A stretch of DNA of 64,000 nucleotides, taken from positions 124,001 to 188,000 of the forward strand of contig NZ_JAFIQX010000011.1 of NCBI RefSeq assembly GCF_017356035.1. The letters are read 5' to 3'. The notes beneath the pieces are model-generated. The model did no database searches and was not told where the DNA came from. It saw only the letters and a list, made by a program, of their open reading frames with translations. This document shows positions 51,983 to 62,232 of this stretch, piece by piece (the first letter of the stretch is position 1; each line of letters starts with the position of its first letter). The translations under genes and the position numbers were made by a program. Source of the stretch: Longitalea luteola. Its GTDB lineage: Bacteria; Bacteroidota; Bacteroidia; Chitinophagales; Chitinophagaceae.

Positions 51983-53261
51983 TTTTTGAGCGATTCGATA
52001 AATAGATCAGGAGTGAACAAAAGCATACCAGCACGATCAGGTTCCTTCTATCGGTAATGGAATACAGCGATACAAAGGACACCAGCCAGCTGATGATGGG
52101 TGCTATAAACAATAGCACAAGTCCGTTGGCCTGTTTTTTTATCCAGGCGCGCACAGCGCCCACAACAGCGCCAAGGATCAGGGCAAACACCACGATGAAA
52201 CCGGGGGCGCCAAACTCGGTCAGTATTTTCAAATACCCATTCTCGGGCTGGTCCAGGAATACGATCTCATCTTCAAGGATCAGGTATTGGTCCTGCGAAA
52301 ATTTGGATACATAATCCTTGTAATTGCCAATGCCTATGCCTAAGAACGGATGGGCTTTATAAATGTCGTAGGCCTCCTGCCAGATGGCCGCCCTGAAATC
52401 AAAGGAATTATTGAAATCGTCTTTGCGGTTAAACATGATCAGCGATTGTGAAAAGAACGCGATCACCAAACCGCCGGCCAGACAGCCTGCGATAATGTAT
52501 TTTTTATATTGCGCGCCGGCAAATAACAACAGGAAGAAAACACCGGCGCTCAATCCCAGGAAGGCCGACCGGCCACCGGTTAAGAACATGGCTACCGCCA
52601 CTGACAAAAACAGTACCAGGTTCCTGAGGTTTGGCCGCTGAATGTTCTTATAGTTGATCAGGAACAAAAAGCTCAGCATGGCCAGGAACTGTGCATACTT
52701 CTGTGAATCGTGGAAATAACTGGGGTACCGGATACCGTTGCTGTCAAGCGTATTCTGATTCAACTCCGGATAAAACCGGAATTCAAGCCCTACCACCAGC
52801 TGTACAGCCAGGAAGGCCATAGAGATCAAACACGCCAGCTGCAGCCCCTTCACCATTTTAGGTAAGAAGTTATTGTTCTGCATACATTCCACCATCAACA
52901 GCCTGGCATAAATGAACACCGGAAAGACCGATAGAATGGTCAACAGCGAATTGGTGATGAACGATGAGGTGAGGCTGCCCAGTAATAACAGGAAGATCAA
53001 CGTACAAAACCCACCAAAATAATAACGGTTGGGTTTATACACGCTGAGGAAGTCTTTATACCGTAAGAAAAGCATGGCATAGGAGCATGCGTCGAACAAA
53101 CTTAAGCTACCAAACTGCCAGGGCGTAACCTTCAGATCTATCACAGGCATGGCGTACAACATGAATAACAGGTATGTACGCCGGGGATGCCTGCTTGATA
53201 GTAATAATACAATGAATATTACAAGAGCTGCGGCGGTTAAAACCACCATCAGTGATTTCAT
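51939..53261 (-). CDS. wzy: Wzy-type O-antigen/capsule polymerase
   Basis: 440 residues, about ten to twelve predicted membrane helices and a large periplasmic loop (about 280-340) with HPFLGIGIGNYKDYV, the motif shared by O-antigen ligases and polymerases of the Wzy_C class. Next to wzx, which supports polymerase rather than ligase. Starts MKSLMVVLTAAALVIFIVLL. A palindrome of the GTGCCAC type (53286-53312) separates it from gmd. Confidence 0.87.
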   Translation of the reverse strand: MKSLMVVLTAAALVIFIVLLLSSRHPRRTYLLFMLYAMPVIDLKVTPWQFGSLSLFDACSYAMLFLRYKDFLSVYKPNRYYFGGFCTLIFLLLLGSLTSSFITNSLLTILSVFPVFIYARLLMVECMQNNNFLPKMVKGLQLACLISMAFLAVQLVVGLEFRFYPELNQNTLDSNGIRYPSYFHDSQKYAQFLAMLSFLFLINYKNIQRPNLRNLVLFLSVAVAMFLTGGRSAFLGLSAGVFFLLLFAGAQYKKYIIAGCLAGGLVIAFFSQSLIMFNRKDDFNNSFDFRAAIWQEAYDIYKAHPFLGIGIGNYKDYVSKFSQDQYLILEDEIVFLDQPENGYLKILTEFGAPGFIVVFALILGAVVGAVRAWIKKQANGLVLLFIAPIISWLVSFVSLYSITDRRNLIVLVCFCSLLIYLSNRSKIVDEEPVSAYGEPV

Positions 53262-53285
53262 ATATTTTATTTTGAACCGGGAAAG

Positions 53286-53312
53286 CGTGCCACGGAATAA
53301 AACCGTGACACG
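53286..53312. repeat. GTGCCAC palindrome between gmd and wzy
   Basis: CGTGCCACGG (53286-53295) and CCGTGACACG (53303-53312) form a 10-bp stem with one C/A mismatch, the same mismatch position as the element at 63716-63758. Confidence 0.65.
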
Positions 53313-53322
53313 GTTCTCCCTA

Positions 53323-54420
53323 TCAGCTGATCAAATGTTCAAATTGCACTTTACCGGCCTTTTCAAATTCTTTTACATCGCTTTCTACCATTTCCTTCAC
53401 CAGCATAGGCAGATCGTATTTCGGCTCCCATGCCAGTTTTGTTTTTGCTTTCGTTGCATCGCCAATCAATAACTCCACTTCCGTAGGCCGGAAATATTCA
53501 GGGTCAACAGACACTACCTGCCTGCCCAGCTCCAGTTGATAAGCGGGATTGTTGCAGGCAGAAACATAACCACGCTCATTTACGCCTTCGCCGCGGAATT
53601 CGATCACGACGCCCAGCTCGGCAAAGGCCATTCTTACAAACTCACGTACTTCGGTTGTAATGCCGGTGGCAATAACAAAATCTTCAGGTGTTTCCTGTTG
53701 CAGGATCCGCCACATTGCTTCTACATAATCCCTGGCATGGCCCCAGTCGCGCTGTGCATTGAGGTTACCCAGGTATAAACAATCCTGAAGGCCCAGGGCA
53801 ATGGCAGCCACGGCGCGGGTTATTTTACGGGTCACAAAAGTTTCACCACGCAGGGGACTTTCATGGTTGAACAGAATGCCGTTGCAGGCGTACATGCCAT
53901 ACGCTTCGCGGTAGTTGACCGTGATCCAGTAAGCGTATAATTTCGCTACGGCGTATGGACTGCGCGGATAGAAGGGCGTTGTTTCTTTTTGCGGTACTTC
54001 CTGCACCAGTCCATACAATTCAGAAGTGGAAGCCTGGTAAATGCGGGTCTTTTTCTCAAGCCCCAGGATCCTGATCGCTTCGAGCAGGCGCAGGGTGCCA
54101 ATGCCATCGGCGTTGGCCGTATATTCAGGCGTATCAAAGCTCACTTTTACGTGGCTCATAGCCGCCAGATTATATATTTCATCAGGCTGTGTTTCCTGGA
54201 TGATCCGAATAAGATTGGTGCTGTCGGTCATATCGCCATAATGCAGGCGAAAGCGTACGTCTTTTTCATGCGGATCCTGGTACAGGTGATCGATACGATG
54301 GGTATTGATCAACGATGAACGCCTTTTAATACCATGTACCATATATCCTTTCTCTAATAAGAGCTCTGCAAGGTAGGCGCCGTCCTGGCCGTTAACACCG
54401 GTTATAAGTGCTGTTTTCAT
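53323..54420 (-). CDS. gmd: GDP-mannose 4,6-dehydratase
   Basis: Makes GDP-4-keto-6-deoxymannose, the precursor of GDP-fucose. 365 residues, extended SDR. NAD loop [20 protein letters not shown] (about residues 3-22), [15 protein letters not shown], and the catalytic triad with Thr/Ser in [10 protein letters not shown] and YxxxK in [12 protein letters not shown] (about 153-164). [17 protein letters not shown] is the family substrate loop. Lies upstream of wzy and next to fcl; the gap to fcl is a heptamer array. Confidence 0.97.
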   Translation of the reverse strand: MKTALITGVNGQDGAYLAELLLEKGYMVHGIKRRSSLINTHRIDHLYQDPHEKDVRFRLHYGDMTDSTNLIRIIQETQPDEIYNLAAMSHVKVSFDTPEYTANADGIGTLRLLEAIRILGLEKKTRIYQASTSELYGLVQEVPQKETTPFYPRSPYAVAKLYAYWITVNYREAYGMYACNGILFNHESPLRGETFVTRKITRAVAAIALGLQDCLYLGNLNAQRDWGHARDYVEAMWRILQQETPEDFVIATGITTEVREFVRMAFAELGVVIEFRGEGVNERGYVSACNNPAYQLELGRQVVSVDPEYFRPTEVELLIGDATKAKTKLAWEPKYDLPMLVKEMVESDVKEFEKAGKVQFEHLIS

Positions 54421-54432
54421 GTTTTGTTTTTT

Positions 54433-54497
54433 GGTGAATGGTGAATGGTCAATGGTGAATGGTGAATGGTCAATGGTGAATGGTCAATGGTGAATGG
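54433..54497. repeat. TGAATGG/TCAATGG heptamer array between fcl and gmd
   Basis: Nine 7-bp units. The array reaches into the fcl reading frame: the last residues of Fcl (Ser-Ile-His-His-stop) are encoded by TCCATTCACCATTGA, i.e. by the repeat itself. Confidence 0.85.
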
Positions 54498-55440
54498 ACT
54501 CCTGCATTTCATTAGCCCGCTTTTCTACAAAATCTGCATATACCTGGCGCAAGCCTTCGCGTAACGAGATCTTATGCCGCCATCCGAGCCTATGCAGTTT
54601 GCTTACATCAAGGATCTTGCGGGGTGTACCGTCGGGCCGGGTTGCATCCAGCACAATGCGGCCTTCAAAACCCACCATTTCTCTGATCATTTCAGCGAGC
54701 TGTATAATGCTGATATCTTCGCCCACACCCACATTTATCGTCGCTTTATCATTATAATTTTTCATCAGGAATATAGAGGCATCGGCCAGATCGTCGGCAT
54801 GCATAAACTCACGTAAAGGCGATCCGGTGCCCCAGATCACTACCTGAGGTTCATTCCGTTCTTTGGCTTCATGAAATTTTCTGATCAATGCGGGCAGCAC
54901 GTGACTGCTTTGCAGATCATAGTTGTCATTGTAGCCATACAGGTTGGTAGGCATGGCCGAAATAAAATTGCAGCCATGCTGGTCGCGGTACGCTTCGCAC
55001 AATTTGATCCCGGCAATCTTTGCGATCGCATACGGTTCATTGGTCTGCTCGAGATACCCCGACAATAAATATTCTTCTTTCAATGGCTGCGGCGCCATTT
55101 TAGGATAGATGCAGGAGGAACCGAGGAACAGCAGCTTCTTCACATTGGCTACATAAGCCTGGTGAATGATGTTGGCTTCGATCATCAGGTTGTCGTACAG
55201 AAAATCGGCGCGCCAGGTATTATTGGCTACAATGCCGCCTACTTTAGCGGCTGCCAGGAATACATAATCCGGTTGTTCCGTTTCAAAGAAATCGGCCACG
55301 GCTTGCTGATCGCGCAGATCCAGCTCCCGGGAGCTGCGGGTGACCAGGTTCGTATAACCGGCTGCAGTCAATTTTCTGATGATGGCACTGCCAACCATCC
55401 CCCGGTGGCCAGCTACATAGATCTTATCTGAAAAGTGCAT
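54484..55440 (-). CDS. fcl: GDP-L-fucose synthase
   Basis: Epimerase/reductase that finishes GDP-L-fucose. 318 residues, normal length. NADP loop [16 protein letters not shown] (about residues 9-24), then [20 protein letters not shown] with Ser, and the Tyr-Lys pair in [14 protein letters not shown] (about 134-147). With manC and gmd it supplies GDP-fucose to the capsule. It starts inside the end of upxY (17-nt overlap). The C-terminal SIHH comes from the heptamer repeat, so the natural end may have been a few codons different. Confidence 0.96.
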   Translation of the reverse strand: MHFSDKIYVAGHRGMVGSAIIRKLTAAGYTNLVTRSSRELDLRDQQAVADFFETEQPDYVFLAAAKVGGIVANNTWRADFLYDNLMIEANIIHQAYVANVKKLLFLGSSCIYPKMAPQPLKEEYLLSGYLEQTNEPYAIAKIAGIKLCEAYRDQHGCNFISAMPTNLYGYNDNYDLQSSHVLPALIRKFHEAKERNEPQVVIWGTGSPLREFMHADDLADASIFLMKNYNDKATINVGVGEDISIIQLAEMIREMVGFEGRIVLDATRPDGTPRKILDVSKLHRLGWRHKISLREGLRQVYADFVEKRANEMQESIHH

Positions 55441-55969
55441 TATAAAAATAGTTATTGGTGTAAGAAGCGATAGGGATTACCTCTACGTTGGTCTTTTCTA
55501 CTTCGGCTATCATTGCGTAACCCAGGGACGGAAGCTGTACTTTCACCGTTTTACTTCTCACTTCTATCACATCTCCCTCCTGTGCTATCAACGGACCGCT
55601 CGATATTCTAACCCGGTCTTTCATGTTTACATTTATCTTTTCCAGCGAAACATTTTGATATTCATCCAGAAATTGTTTCACCGCCTCGATCTCTTCATCG
55701 CGAATAACGGCAGGCTGACCCAGCCAGTAAACAAAATTCAAAATACCATCGGTTTGCCTGATGGCCAGGTGCTCCTGCGGGGTCGCATGCACAAAAACAT
55801 AGGATGTAAATAAAGGCTCTAATACAAGTTTCTTTCTATCGGCCCATTGACGAACCACTTTATTCAAAGGACAATAGTTCTCAATGTGCTTTCTTGTCAG
55901 CAGATCGGCTACCTTCTTTTCCCAGCGCGGCCGCGTATACACGGCATACCATTTCTTATTCGTATCCAT
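55424..55969 (-). CDS. UpxY-family transcription antiterminator (NusG paralogue)
   Basis: 181 residues. NGN domain about 5-105: [36 protein letters not shown] and [16 protein letters not shown]-type C-terminal domain around [19 protein letters not shown]. In Bacteroides such proteins are encoded at the start of each capsule operon and prevent premature termination in it. Here the gene is the fourth, after manC, wza and wzc, and overlaps fcl. Two GC-rich hairpins lie immediately upstream (56081-56099 and 56130-56147). Confidence 0.92.
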   Translation of the reverse strand: MDTNKKWYAVYTRPRWEKKVADLLTRKHIENYCPLNKVVRQWADRKKLVLEPLFTSYVFVHATPQEHLAIRQTDGILNFVYWLGQPAVIRDEEIEAVKQFLDEYQNVSLEKINVNMKDRVRISSGPLIAQEGDVIEVRSKTVKVQLPSLGYAMIAEVEKTNVEVIPIASYTNNYFYNALFR

Positions 55970-56080
55970 ATGCTTCTTTTAAGTTTGAATTAAACAGGCT
56001 CCGCCCAACTCAGTTACAGACCCTGTAACTGGCAATTCATTTTCAATATGTACTTTGGGTTTTTAGGGAAGGTGGCCGCC

Positions 56081-56147
56081 CGCTGTCAGCGGGCAACGCA
56101 CCTCGATATTACGTGCGGTTTCAGAGTGGTCCTCCGCCGTTGGGCGG
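56081..56147. repeat. Two GC-rich hairpins between wzc and upxY
   Basis: GCCCGCTGTCAGCGGGC at 56083-56099 and TCCGCC-GTTG-GGCGGA at about 56132-56147. Neither is followed by a U tract. They sit just upstream of the antiterminator gene, so they could be targets, but equally may be members of the dispersed GC palindromes. Confidence 0.55.
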
Positions 56148-56162
56148 AAGACCCTATCCTAT

Positions 56163-58589
56163 CTAAACCGGTTTGAATGATGTCTTTTTCTTTCTGTTCT
56201 CTTTATAGGCATAACCATCGCCATAACCGTATCCATACCCGTAATGATGTTTACCAAATCCACGCGGACGAATACCATTGAATACAATGCCCATATTCTT
56301 CAGGATATTCACCTTGCTGTTCTTATCAAGCTGCTCTACCAGCACTTTTGGCGTATGCCGGTGCCTGATAACATATAAGGTGGCATCGCATAATGGCGAT
56401 ATGATGTAACCATCTGTTACCGGACCAACCGGTGCTGTATCGATGACGATATAATCAAAGATGCCATCTAGGTAATTCAGCAGTTCGGGCAGGCGGTTGC
56501 TGGTTAAGAGTTCTGTTGGATTGCCCGACAATGGCCCTGCCGGTACAAAGAATAAATTATCGTTTACCTCACTGCGTTTAATGATCTCTTCCGGCTCACG
56601 GGTACCTAACAAGTAACTGGAGATACCAACATCTGACCGCAGATTCAGGTATTCGCTGATGGCCGGGCTGTGCAGGTCCATTTCGAGCAACACAACTTTT
56701 TTACCGGTCATGGCCATACTCAATGCCAGGTTGGTAGCGATAAAGCTCTTACCTTCCCCGGAGATCCCAGAGGTAACCAGCACTTTTTTATGCGTGGTAT
56801 TGATGCCCAGGTAATTCAAGGCCACCCGCAGTTTGCGGAACTGCTCTGCCACAAACGTGCGGCTGTTGGCACCACCGATCACGATCGGGTTCTTTGTTTT
56901 GTCCTGGGAAATTTCTGCGATCACAGGATGTGCGGTCAGCCGCTCGATATCGTGGCGATACATTATTCTCTTATTGAACAGTTCTTTCAGTGTTATCCAA
57001 ACGATGCCTGCAGCCAGGGCTGTAATAACAGCAATGGCGAATACAATCGGCGTTTTTGGCGTTACGGGTGCTACGGTAGAGGATGCTTTATCAACCACGC
57101 GGCTGTCAGACACATTGGCTGCATAGGAAAGTGCGGTCTCTTCCTTCTTTTGCAGCAAAAACTCATAAATGCTTTGCATGGTGCTTTGCTGACGGCTTAT
57201 CTCTATCAGGTCACGCTCTTTTTTGGGAATCGTTTGTAATACGGAGGTATAAGAGCTGTTGGTGCTGGCCAGGTTCGATTTACTGGCTTCCAGGCTCTGC
57301 CGCTGGTTCTGGATATTCTCCAGGATACCCGGTTTTATCCGGTTTATCTGATCGGCCACAGACGCCAGCAATGGGTTGTTCTCGGCCGTTGTGGCTTTCT
57401 TCTTCTCGTACTCCAGCTCCAGCTCATATAATTTATCGAGCAGGTTCGATAATACGGGATCAGTAACGCCTAAGGTAGAAGGAGCAATGCTGCTCTTATT
57501 GTCTTTTTGCTTTACGTAATTCTCTACCTGGTTCAGCACAGCGATCTTCATATCAATTTCGCTCAGCTTCTGGTCATTGGCGCTTACATTTTCCAGGAAC
57601 AATTTACCCTGCTCACTCACATTAACCGCTTCCTGTTCTGATTTATATCTTTCGATCCTGTTCTCTATGTTGCTCAGATCGCGCGATACGTGGTTCAACC
57701 TGTCTTCCACAAACCGCAGCGTATTGGCGGCCAGGGTATTCTTGTCTTTCAGCATCGCGATATTGTAAGCGGATAACAATTCATTCAGGATATCTTCGCC
57801 CCTTTCAGGCACTTCATCGCGAATGGAAAGATTCAGGATTGAAGACAATTTACTGGCCGATGCAATGACCAGGCGGTTCTGAATGTCTGCAATGGCTTTT
57901 TTGGGTTCCATCAGGGAAAAATAGAACTGTCCGCCGGGCACATAAGCGGTATCTTTCAACCGGTCGTTCGGTACAAATTGCAGGGTACCGTAGGGGGTAG
58001 CTACCCATTCGTTAATGGGAAAACTATCTATGCCAATGATCACTTTCTTTTCATACCTGGCATAGGTAAAAGGTACTTTTTTTACTTCGCGCAAGCTGTC
58101 GGGACTTTGCACTTTCACAACAACCGGTGAAGTGGTATAAGCTGGCAGTCCGCCGGGCGTAAAACCTTTTTTGCTAAACCAGTTGGAAACGGCGTTAGCG
58201 GATAACCATTTATTGTGCTCCAACCATGTATTGATCTTCCGTTCTTCATATACGGGAGCGTATAACTTCAGGTTATTTACGACTTCCTTTACCAGTGTAC
58301 GGGATTGCAATACTTCCATTTCATTTTCCAAGATCTTTTTCGTCGATATCAGGTTCAGGGATTCCAGTCCTTTGGAGTCCTCCACTCCTTTTTTCTCATC
58401 TTTAATTAATAACCGCGCTGTGGATTCGTACTTTGGAATGGCATATCGCATGTACACGCATGCCGCTCCTATTGCGAGCAACAACAGCAATACAAACCAC
58501 GGCCAATTTGAAGCATACCGGTTCCATAGTTGGCTAAAACTGGTTTCCTTACTCTCCATTTCCAGTCCGTTTTTGTGTGTTACCTGCAT
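56163..58589 (-). CDS. wzc: Wzc-type polysaccharide copolymerase / tyrosine autokinase
   Basis: 808 residues. Two membrane helices flank a large periplasmic Wzz-like domain: WPWFVLLLLLAIGAACVYM (about residues 34-52) and VFAIAVITALAAGIVWITL (about 508-526). The cytosolic BY-kinase domain has Walker A VTSGISGEGKS (about 600-612), Walker A' VVLLEMDLHSP and Walker B IVIDTAPVGPVTDG. The C-terminal tyrosine cluster HYGYGYGYGDGYAY is the autophosphorylation tail. It controls chain length with Wza. Start 58589; an alternative Met 10 codons downstream is possible. 10 nt from wza. Confidence 0.95.
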   Translation of the reverse strand: MQVTHKNGLEMESKETSFSQLWNRYASNWPWFVLLLLLAIGAACVYMRYAIPKYESTARLLIKDEKKGVEDSKGLESLNLISTKKILENEMEVLQSRTLVKEVVNNLKLYAPVYEERKINTWLEHNKWLSANAVSNWFSKKGFTPGGLPAYTTSPVVVKVQSPDSLREVKKVPFTYARYEKKVIIGIDSFPINEWVATPYGTLQFVPNDRLKDTAYVPGGQFYFSLMEPKKAIADIQNRLVIASASKLSSILNLSIRDEVPERGEDILNELLSAYNIAMLKDKNTLAANTLRFVEDRLNHVSRDLSNIENRIERYKSEQEAVNVSEQGKLFLENVSANDQKLSEIDMKIAVLNQVENYVKQKDNKSSIAPSTLGVTDPVLSNLLDKLYELELEYEKKKATTAENNPLLASVADQINRIKPGILENIQNQRQSLEASKSNLASTNSSYTSVLQTIPKKERDLIEISRQQSTMQSIYEFLLQKKEETALSYAANVSDSRVVDKASSTVAPVTPKTPIVFAIAVITALAAGIVWITLKELFNKRIMYRHDIERLTAHPVIAEISQDKTKNPIVIGGANSRTFVAEQFRKLRVALNYLGINTTHKKVLVTSGISGEGKSFIATNLALSMAMTGKKVVLLEMDLHSPAISEYLNLRSDVGISSYLLGTREPEEIIKRSEVNDNLFFVPAGPLSGNPTELLTSNRLPELLNYLDGIFDYIVIDTAPVGPVTDGYIISPLCDATLYVIRHRHTPKVLVEQLDKNSKVNILKNMGIVFNGIRPRGFGKHHYGYGYGYGDGYAYKENRKKKTSFKPV

Positions 58590-58599
58590 AAAATATATT

Positions 58600-59418
58600 T
58601 TATCTAGTTAAACGATCGACTACAATTACACCCAGTGATAAAGCGCTGAAAACAATCGGTAACCAAAGCTGCGCACGCCCTGTACTGGCTACCTTCGATT
58701 TATTTGGCTCCACATACACTACATCATTTGATTTTAAATAGAAGTATGGGGATTTGAACAACTCTGTGGAATTCAGATTTAACCGGTGCGTAACCTTCTG
58801 GCCATCCTCATCGCGGATCACCAGCACATTATCGCGTTTGGCGTAAATGGTAAGGTCTCCTGCGAGTCCAATGGCCTCAAGTAAAGAGATCCTTTCGCTG
58901 GGCACCGTCACTACCGTGGGGTGCGCCACCTCGCCTAATACAGTTACTTTAAAATTCAGGAAGCGAACTGTTATAATCGGGTCTACCAACAGTTTTTTAT
59001 CGAGCAATGTCTTGGTCAGATGATCTTTTAGTTCTTCCTTGGTCAATCCGGCCGCTTTTACCTGGCCTAAAAAGGGAAATTGAATATTGCCATTGCCATC
59101 CACGAGAAAACCGGTGGCTGCGGTTGTAGTTGTGGTTGATGTGCCTGCACCGCCGGGCGCATTGTTGTTATTTGCCTGATTGAAAACAGCCGAAGCTTCG
59201 GGATTCAAACTGCTCACTGAAATACTCAGGAGGTCGTTAGGCTGTATCACCAGTTTCGGAACGACCGGCGCTGCAAAAGATCCATTCTTCTGGTCTGAAA
59301 AATAAACTGCCTTCTTCGTATTAACACAGGATACACCAGCTAACAAAATCAGTAAAACACAATAAGTTTTCAGGGCCTGCCATATACGTGGCAATGCCAT
59401 GTTTATCCTATAACCCAT
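58600..59418 (-). CDS. wza: Wza-type polysaccharide export lipoprotein
   Basis: 272 residues. Lipoprotein signal with lipobox LAGVSC (Cys near residue 31). Poly_export domain: VVPKLVIQPNDLLSISVSSL, then an SLBB-like segment with VTVLGEVAHPTVVTVP and SLLEAIGLAGDLTIYAKRDN. A C-terminal hydrophobic helix (IVFSALSLGVIVVDRL) is present. Together with Wzc it forms the export channel in the outer membrane. The short poly-Thr/Asn/Gly linker (GGAGTSTTTTTAATG) is unusual. Start at 59418 or at Met7. Confidence 0.93.
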   Translation of the reverse strand: MGYRINMALPRIWQALKTYCVLLILLAGVSCVNTKKAVYFSDQKNGSFAAPVVPKLVIQPNDLLSISVSSLNPEASAVFNQANNNNAPGGAGTSTTTTTAATGFLVDGNGNIQFPFLGQVKAAGLTKEELKDHLTKTLLDKKLLVDPIITVRFLNFKVTVLGEVAHPTVVTVPSERISLLEAIGLAGDLTIYAKRDNVLVIRDEDGQKVTHRLNLNSTELFKSPYFYLKSNDVVYVEPNKSKVASTGRAQLWLPIVFSALSLGVIVVDRLTR

Positions 59419-59669
59419 AATTGAATTTTAAATTTGCTTGATAAGCTATTTTTTAATTACGCTACACTACGGATAATCATATCCTGTCAAATCAGGTACA
59501 AACCAGGGAAAGAGGTGTTTTTGATAAGCAAGCAATAGATCGTTCAGGATTTCGGGGGTCCTATATCAAAAAGCTTGCACATTTATCGGGCTCACTTTAT
59601 ACATTTTATGTGCCAGTTTTAAATTATTGTCCATTTTGAAATGATTTTCAGCTTACAAGCAAAGGCTAT

Positions 59670-60806
59670 TTAATAAACACGTTCAACACCTACAGGACTT
59701 GTTTTTAATTTGTTATTAACAGAATATAAATACCGCTCGCCCTTTGTTTTTTTCACTTCACTTACATAATTCTTTATATCCTGTTCTTTTTCTTTCTGAC
59801 AGATCAACAGTACGTCTGAAGTATCCACGACTATGTAATTCTGAAGCCCCTGCAATACGACCAGCTTTTCATCTGAAGCATGTACCACGCATTGTGTTGT
59901 GTCAATAACCATTACACTGTTACCGGCCACTGCATTATCGCGCACATCTTTTCCCATATTCTCCCAGGCGCTGTTCCATGTTCCAAGATCGCTCCACCGG
60001 AATGTAGCAGGTATTATAAAAACATTCGTGGCTTTTTCCATTACCCCCACATCAATTGATACATTTTCACACACCGCATATATATCGGCGATCATTAATC
60101 TCTCAAAACTTGTTCCAAGCCAAGTTTCTTTCTCTTTAAACAATTGATACAGATCGGTAAGATATTTTTCAATTGAACTTATGATCGATCTGGCCTTCCA
60201 CACAAAAATTCCCGAGTTCCACAGGTATTCCCCACTGCTTAGAAACTGGGCAGCACGCTCTGCATTTGGCTTCTCGGTGAAAGTGATCACTTTATGAACG
60301 CCGTCGTTAATTGCGCTTTTGTCGAATTGTATATATCCATACCCCGTATTGGGATAAGTAGGCTTGATGCCTAATGTAAGCAATGCATCATGCTTTTCTA
60401 CAAATTGCAGGGCCCTGGTACACACGTTCTCAAACTCCTGTTGATCGAGAATGAGATGATCGGCAGGCGCTACTATGATCGATGCATTGAAATCCTTTTG
60501 CAGGATCTTGAAGGATGCATAAGCGATGCAGGGACCTGTATTCTTTCTGTCGGGTTCGGTTAAGATATTTTCCTTTGGCAACAAAGGCAGTTGCTTTTCT
60601 ACTATGCCTGCATAATCTGTAGAAGTAACTACATAAATATTTTCAATGGGCGCTAATTTGTCGAAGCGCTTGAAAGTTTGCTGGATCAGTGTTTCTCCAG
60701 TACCCAATATATCAAGGAATTGTTTGGGATAATCCGTTCTGCTTACCGGCCAAAATCTTGAACCAATACCGCCAGCCATAATTACCACATAAGTTGATCG
60801 TTGCAT
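59670..60806 (-). CDS. manC: Mannose-1-phosphate guanylyltransferase
   Basis: Makes GDP-mannose, precursor of GDP-fucose. 378 residues: the nucleotidyltransferase domain only, without the isomerase part found in bifunctional enzymes. MAGGIGSRFWPVSRTDYPKQ at the N-terminus (about residues 10-29) carries the GTP-binding signature. FTEKPNAERAAQFL and the GYGYIQF motif follow. First gene of the capsule locus; 251 bp upstream of wza with no clear promoter of its own. Upstream of it is a 544-bp gene-free stretch that probably holds the locus promoter. Confidence 0.95.
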   Translation of the reverse strand: MQRSTYVVIMAGGIGSRFWPVSRTDYPKQFLDILGTGETLIQQTFKRFDKLAPIENIYVVTSTDYAGIVEKQLPLLPKENILTEPDRKNTGPCIAYASFKILQKDFNASIIVAPADHLILDQQEFENVCTRALQFVEKHDALLTLGIKPTYPNTGYGYIQFDKSAINDGVHKVITFTEKPNAERAAQFLSSGEYLWNSGIFVWKARSIISSIEKYLTDLYQLFKEKETWLGTSFERLMIADIYAVCENVSIDVGVMEKATNVFIIPATFRWSDLGTWNSAWENMGKDVRDNAVAGNSVMVIDTTQCVVHASDEKLVVLQGLQNYIVVDTSDVLLICQKEKEQDIKNYVSEVKKTKGERYLYSVNNKLKTSPVGVERVY

Positions 60807-61350
60807 ACGTTTTATTTTGTTTCAGCAAAAAGTTGCACTAACAAACAGATCCTGCTTGTGCTGTTAGTAGCAATCGTTGTTTTATTAAATCGGAAATAGC
60901 CTGAATACGCTCTGAAGCAACCCATGCATCGCACCCACGTCTAATAGAGTTTAGTACTCAATCCTCCTTGCATGGCTATTAATTGTAAATGGGACATTAT
61001 CATTTGTTTGGAACCCCATTGCCTTATGCAAATACAAGGCCTTAAATAAAAATGTGGACTCACTTGGGATCAATTCCACATGCCTCAAAAAATGGTATCG
61101 ATTCATTCAGATGATGATCTATGCAGTACAGGACTGCATTTGGCGGGCATTACCGGTGGATAAAAAGAAGTTATCAACATTATTGCTAATATGCATTTAG
61201 CAAAAATTCATGCAGTTTACTGACCAAAATCATCAAGATTGGGTAATAAAATACTCAAACCTCATGTTATTTTCCATCAGTTGATCTAAAATAGCGTGAA
61301 GTTTGCAGAAAGACCGATATTATTAACGATCGTTATGTTATGGTTAATAG
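60807..61350. other. Gene-free leader region of the capsule locus
   Basis: 544 bp without an ORF. A weak hairpin (CACTAACAAACAG with CTGTTAG, about 60837-60867) lies near the manC start. No TAnnTTTG box fits on the minus strand. As UpxY acts on capsule leaders in Bacteroides, this is the likely place for its target, but no motif can be shown. Confidence 0.4.
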
Positions 61351-62079
61351 TTACTCAAACATGCCGATGGCAATGGCATTCTGGATCATTTTTCCATTGA
61401 CGAATTTCATGAGCATGAACATAATAATTGTTTTACCGGTCTCCAGCCGGCCGATATCAAAACTGATCGTGGTTGCTGTCAGGTTTTTGGCATCATCATT
61501 CAGGATGTCGCCATAGTCCTCATACGTGTAATGATAACCTTTCCAGGGTGTTTTAAATGGATTGTTGCTGTCCGCTGCGCCGGATTCATTACTGAAATCG
61601 AGTTCCTTTCCATTATAGAGTGGCTCATTCAGGACCAGGTTATAAGTGAGCGAATCGAGTGCACTTAACCGGCCGGTGCCTTTGAAGGTGAGGGAATTTC
61701 TTTTCCGTTTGATGACCAGCGTTTCATCGCCTGTTTTTACCAGCTCATGCGCAGGTTTGGTTTCCCCGCCGAGCAGGTATTCATTAAATTCTTCCTTTGT
61801 TAAGCCAAATTTTGCGTAAATGACGGTAGAGTCGGTAACATGTGCCAGTGAGTCGCGGATCCAGGCTGCGTTTTCCTGCATGGCCTTCCTTACTTTGTTG
61901 GAGAGCTCTGTCTGTCGGGCCGTTACGCTATTTTTAATACTCATAACGTCTACCTTGTGTTCGCCCTGGCTGAGCCATGATTTAATGTCTTCTCCAAATT
62001 GCTGCGCCTGGGCAGACTGACAAAAGCTTTTCCCGGAAAACACAGCTAAGGCAATAAACGCCAATGCGATGGATTTCAT
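61351..62079 (-). CDS. Secreted hypothetical protein
   Basis: 242 residues from the ATG at 62079 (the frame runs 46 codons further up, but without a signal peptide). Signal peptide MKSIALAFIALAVFSGKSFC with cleavage near QSAQA. The rest is soluble and mixed: IKNSVTARQTELSNKVRKAM (helical), then EEFNEYLLGGETKPAHELV and a beta-rich end with RLETGKTIIMFMLMKFVNG. No family recognised; it may be periplasmic. It is followed on the minus strand by the manC leader and is divergent from the DinB gene. Confidence 0.7.
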   Translation of the reverse strand: MKSIALAFIALAVFSGKSFCQSAQAQQFGEDIKSWLSQGEHKVDVMSIKNSVTARQTELSNKVRKAMQENAAWIRDSLAHVTDSTVIYAKFGLTKEEFNEYLLGGETKPAHELVKTGDETLVIKRKRNSLTFKGTGRLSALDSLTYNLVLNEPLYNGKELDFSNESGAADSNNPFKTPWKGYHYTYEDYGDILNDDAKNLTATTISFDIGRLETGKTIIMFMLMKFVNGKMIQNAIAIGMFE

Positions 62080-62232
62080 CGATATCAGATTAATGTATAA
62101 GGCCCCAAGATAATAAGGATATTTTGAATATAAAAGGGGCGGTTTTGCCGTTTGCGGTTTGCCGATCTCCTGCTGACATACTGTTGTCACTGGCCATGCT
62201 TTTCTTTGTAATAACAATTAAAAACAACGATC

